Source of the DNA: Caulobacter segnis
GTDB lineage: Bacteria > Pseudomonadota > Alphaproteobacteria > Caulobacterales > Caulobacteraceae
Assembly (NCBI RefSeq): GCF_019931575.1
Contig: NZ_CP082923.1
Location: 2,046,001-2,110,000 of the forward strand
DNA length: 64,000 nucleotides
Direction of reading: 5' to 3'
Shown here in pieces: positions 62,533-64,000 of the stretch (position 1 is the stretch's first letter; each line of letters begins with the position of its first letter). Below the pieces are notes generated by a model. The model saw only the letters and a list, made by a program, of their open reading frames with translations, was not told the DNA's origin and did no database searches. A program made the position numbers and the translations under genes.

Positions 62533-62567
62533 TTGACGGTTCTCGTTACGCGAGAACACTGTTCTCG
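62533..62567. promoter_or_regulatory. overlapping inverted repeats before the cold-shock gene
   Basis: TTGACG (a -35 match) at 62533-62538 is followed by GTTCTCG (62539-62545), CGAGAAC (62551-62557) and GTTCTCG (62561-62567). The middle unit can pair with either flank, giving two mutually exclusive hairpins or two operator half-site pairs. Confidence 0.5.
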
Positions 62568-62612
62568 TAGTGCTCGCTCCGATGGGCTGATTGGGCGAGC
62601 CAGAGGGGTGGG

Positions 62613-63203
62613 ATGTCTGGTTATGATTTCGAGGACGCTGCGGCGCACGAAGAGTTCGTGCGCATCAGCGGGAGGGTGAAGTGGTTCGACGCTGGCAAGG
62701 GCTATGGGTTCATCGTCCCCGATGACCCCGGCCAGACCGGGCTGAAGGACGTGCTTCTGCATGTGACGTCGCTGCGCAACTGTGGTCGCGAAACGGCCAT
62801 GGAGGGAGCGATGATCGTGTGCGACGTGGTGCGAAGGCCCAAGGGCTGGCAGGTCAGCGAGGTCGTCAATCTCGACGAAACCTCCGCGCCCGCGCCCCTT
62901 GAGCGCCAGAGGCGGACATTCGCCGAGGGACCGACCCGTCGCGAAGGGCTCCGGGATGGCCACGGGCGTAGCGCCCTGACGCCGGAAGGACCCGCCGAAC
63001 ACGCCAAGGTCAAGTGGTTCAACCGCACCAAGGGCTATGGCTTCGTGATCCGCGACGCCGAGCCGGGCGACATCTTCGTGCATATCGAGACGCTCCGCCG
63101 GGGCGGGCTCGAGGACCTGCAGCCGGGCGATGATGTCCTGGTGCGGTTCGCGCGAGGCCCCAAGGGCCTGGTGGTCGCGGAGATCACGCCCGGCGACGCC
63201 TGA
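62613..63203 (+). CDS. cspC: two-domain cold-shock protein
   Basis: The 196-residue protein has two cold-shock domains: residues about 18-80 ([20 protein letters not shown] and VLLHVTS) and about 128-192 ([27 protein letters not shown]). They are joined by a charged linker. Only the second has a complete RNP1/RNP2 pair; the first is divergent. CspC and CspD of Caulobacter have this layout and rise in stationary phase; the paralogue assignment is inferred. It binds single-stranded nucleic acids. ATG 62613 has GGGGTGGG upstream. Confidence 0.93.
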   Translation: MSGYDFEDAAAHEEFVRISGRVKWFDAGKGYGFIVPDDPGQTGLKDVLLHVTSLRNCGRETAMEGAMIVCDVVRRPKGWQVSEVVNLDETSAPAPLERQRRTFAEGPTRREGLRDGHGRSALTPEGPAEHAKVKWFNRTKGYGFVIRDAEPGDIFVHIETLRRGGLEDLQPGDDVLVRFARGPKGLVVAEITPGDA

Positions 63204-63264
63204 CTTTCGCCGCCTCGGCGCGGAAGCTAGTCTCACGAGGGGCTGGCTTTCGACGAGGTGTCGC

Positions 63265-63747
63265 GTGGCGGAACGGATGATCGACAGGCGGGCCCTGCTC
63301 GCCGCGCTGGCGCTCGGCTCTTGTGTCGGGGCCGTTGGCGCGGGCGGCGCGGTGTCGGCCGCGCCCAGGCTCGAGACGGTCGAGATCGTCACCAGTCGCG
63401 GTCGTCCGCGTTTCCAGGTCGAGATCGCCGCCACGCGCGCCGAGCAGGCGCGGGGGCTGATGTTCCGCAAGTCGCTGGCCCCGGACCGGGGCATGCTCTT
63501 CATCTACAAGCAGCCGCAACCGGCCGCCTACTGGATGAAGAACACGCTCATCCCGCTGGACATTATCTATATCCGGCCCGACGGCACGATCCTCTCGATC
63601 GTCCGCAACGCGCGTCCGCAAGACGAGACCCCGCTGCCGTCGGGGGGCTTGGTGCTGGGCGTGCTGGAGCTGGCCGGCGGCCGCGCGGCCCAGCTGGGCG
63701 TCCTGCCGGGCGACCGCGTCTTGCATCGAATCTTCCCGAAGGGATGA
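63265..63747 (+). CDS. exported DUF192 protein
   Basis: The 160-residue protein has a signal peptide (about residues 1-33, ALLAALALGSCVGAVGAGGA) and the DUF192 domain: EQARGLMFRKSLAPDRGMLF, AAYWMKNTLIPLDIIYI, and GGLVLGVLELAGGRAAQLG. The family is short, periplasmic or archaeal, and of unknown function. I use GTG 63265 because GAGG lies 6 bases upstream; ATG 63277 would give 156 residues. It is 61 bases after the cold-shock gene. Confidence 0.88.
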   Translation: MAERMIDRRALLAALALGSCVGAVGAGGAVSAAPRLETVEIVTSRGRPRFQVEIAATRAEQARGLMFRKSLAPDRGMLFIYKQPQPAAYWMKNTLIPLDIIYIRPDGTILSIVRNARPQDETPLPSGGLVLGVLELAGGRAAQLGVLPGDRVLHRIFPKG

Positions 63748-63776
63748 TTGGCGCCCAAGATGATTGAGCGCAGTCG

Positions 63777-63805
63777 TTGATCCGCGCTTCGAACCCCTGT
63801 AGAGC
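63777..63805 (+). promoter_or_regulatory. candidate promoter of tRNA-Pro(TGG)
   Basis: TTGATC at 63777-63782 and TAGAGC at 63800-63805, spaced 17 bases; the tRNA starts at 63824. The -10 is a weak match. Confidence 0.45.
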
Positions 63806-63823
63806 AGCCGCCTGCCGATGTTT

Positions 63824-63900
63824 CGGAGCGTAGCGCAGTCTGGTAGCGCGCCTGGTTTGGGACCAGGATGTCGCAGGTTCAAATCCTGCCGCTCCGACCA
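63824..63900 (+). tRNA. tRNA-Pro (anticodon TGG)
   Basis: A 77-nucleotide cloverleaf with the same acceptor stem as the GGG isoacceptor (CGGAGCG/CGCTCCG). The anticodon loop TTTGGGA gives TGG at 63858-63860, the T loop is TTCAAAT and CCA is encoded. Confidence 0.97.
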
Positions 63901-63926
63901 TCGGTAAGGTACTTTGGGAGAGGTCC

Positions 63927-64000
63927 ATGCTGGCCCGCATCTATCGCCCCGCCAAGAACGCCATGCAGTCCGGCAAGGCGAAGACCAAGGACTGGGTGCT
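63927..64000 (+). CDS. NADH dehydrogenase accessory subunit (NDUFS4-like), partial
   Basis: Only 25 residues are visible: MLARIYRPAKNAMQSGKAKT, then KDWVL. The RIYRPAKxAMQSGxxKTxxWxL start is characteristic of the ETC complex I subunit family (NDUFS4/18 kDa), which alphaproteobacterial complex I shares with mitochondria. GGGAGAGG precedes the ATG at 63927. The gene runs off the window, 26 bases after tRNA-Pro. Confidence 0.9.
   Translation, partial: MLARIYRPAKNAMQSGKAKTKDWV

Overview
The window is a gene-dense, GC-rich stretch of an alphaproteobacterial chromosome, very probably Caulobacter (C. vibrioides/segnis group). The evidence is family content: a C4-pathway 5-aminolevulinate synthase, a MucR regulator, a ubiquinol-cytochrome c chaperone, a DUF2842 protein, a two-domain cold-shock protein, an NDUFS4-like complex I subunit and an ETF-ubiquinone oxidoreductase. 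Promoters look like TTGAC/TATAAT or the Caulobacter GCTA type, and some genes appear to be leaderless. This assignment is inference from content; no database was searched.

Layout. 1-13 kb: end of a sigma-factor-like gene, SRPBCC protein, PA0069-type radical SAM protein, lytic transglycosylase and family 4 uracil-DNA glycosylase, ETF-QO, TPR lipoprotein, ispE, a cyclophilin, an Amj-type flippase and the glnK-amtB operon. 13-25 kb: a DMT-like membrane protein, a fasciclin protein, glyQS, a ferritin-like hydrolase facing a TetR regulator, then a minus-strand run of a Baeyer-Villiger-type monooxygenase, hemB, an AraC regulator, a serine hydrolase and a Nudix protein. 25-30 kb: valine catabolism (isobutyryl-CoA dehydrogenase, 3-hydroxyisobutyryl-CoA hydrolase, 3-hydroxyisobutyrate dehydrogenase) with a phosphatase and a lipoprotein methyltransferase between. 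30-39 kb: hemA, mucR, glyA, nrdR-ribH-nusB-thiL and the proton-pumping pyrophosphatase. 39-45 kb: a CheY-like protein, bamE, then the ubiquinol-cytochrome c chaperone-yceD-plsX-fabH-ihfA-merR series and tRNA-Pro(GGG). 45-50 kb: ctaA, phoA and a PhoX phosphatase, converging on a 687-base gap without a convincing gene. 50-64 kb: rplM-rpsI, argC, phaC, an aminotransferase-hom pair, both classes of fructose-1,6-bisphosphatase, recJ, two identical tRNA-Glu genes, a cspC-like gene, a DUF192 protein, tRNA-Pro(UGG) and the start of an NDUFS4-like gene.

Functional themes are heme synthesis (hemA, hemB, ctaA), respiratory electron entry (ETF-QO fed by the acyl-CoA dehydrogenase, cytochrome bc1 assembly, complex I accessory subunit), phosphate scavenging, envelope biogenesis (bamE, plsX, fabH, Amj, lytic transglycosylase), carbon storage (phaC) and gluconeogenesis (glpX, fbp). 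I found no prophage, insertion sequence, CRISPR array or defence island. No clearly new multi-gene system is visible. The most interesting signals are non-coding: the hairpin-rich gap between the two phosphatases, mutually exclusive hairpins in front of the cold-shock gene, a duplicated recJ 3' end, an AT-rich palindrome before rplM, and operators that overlap start codons.
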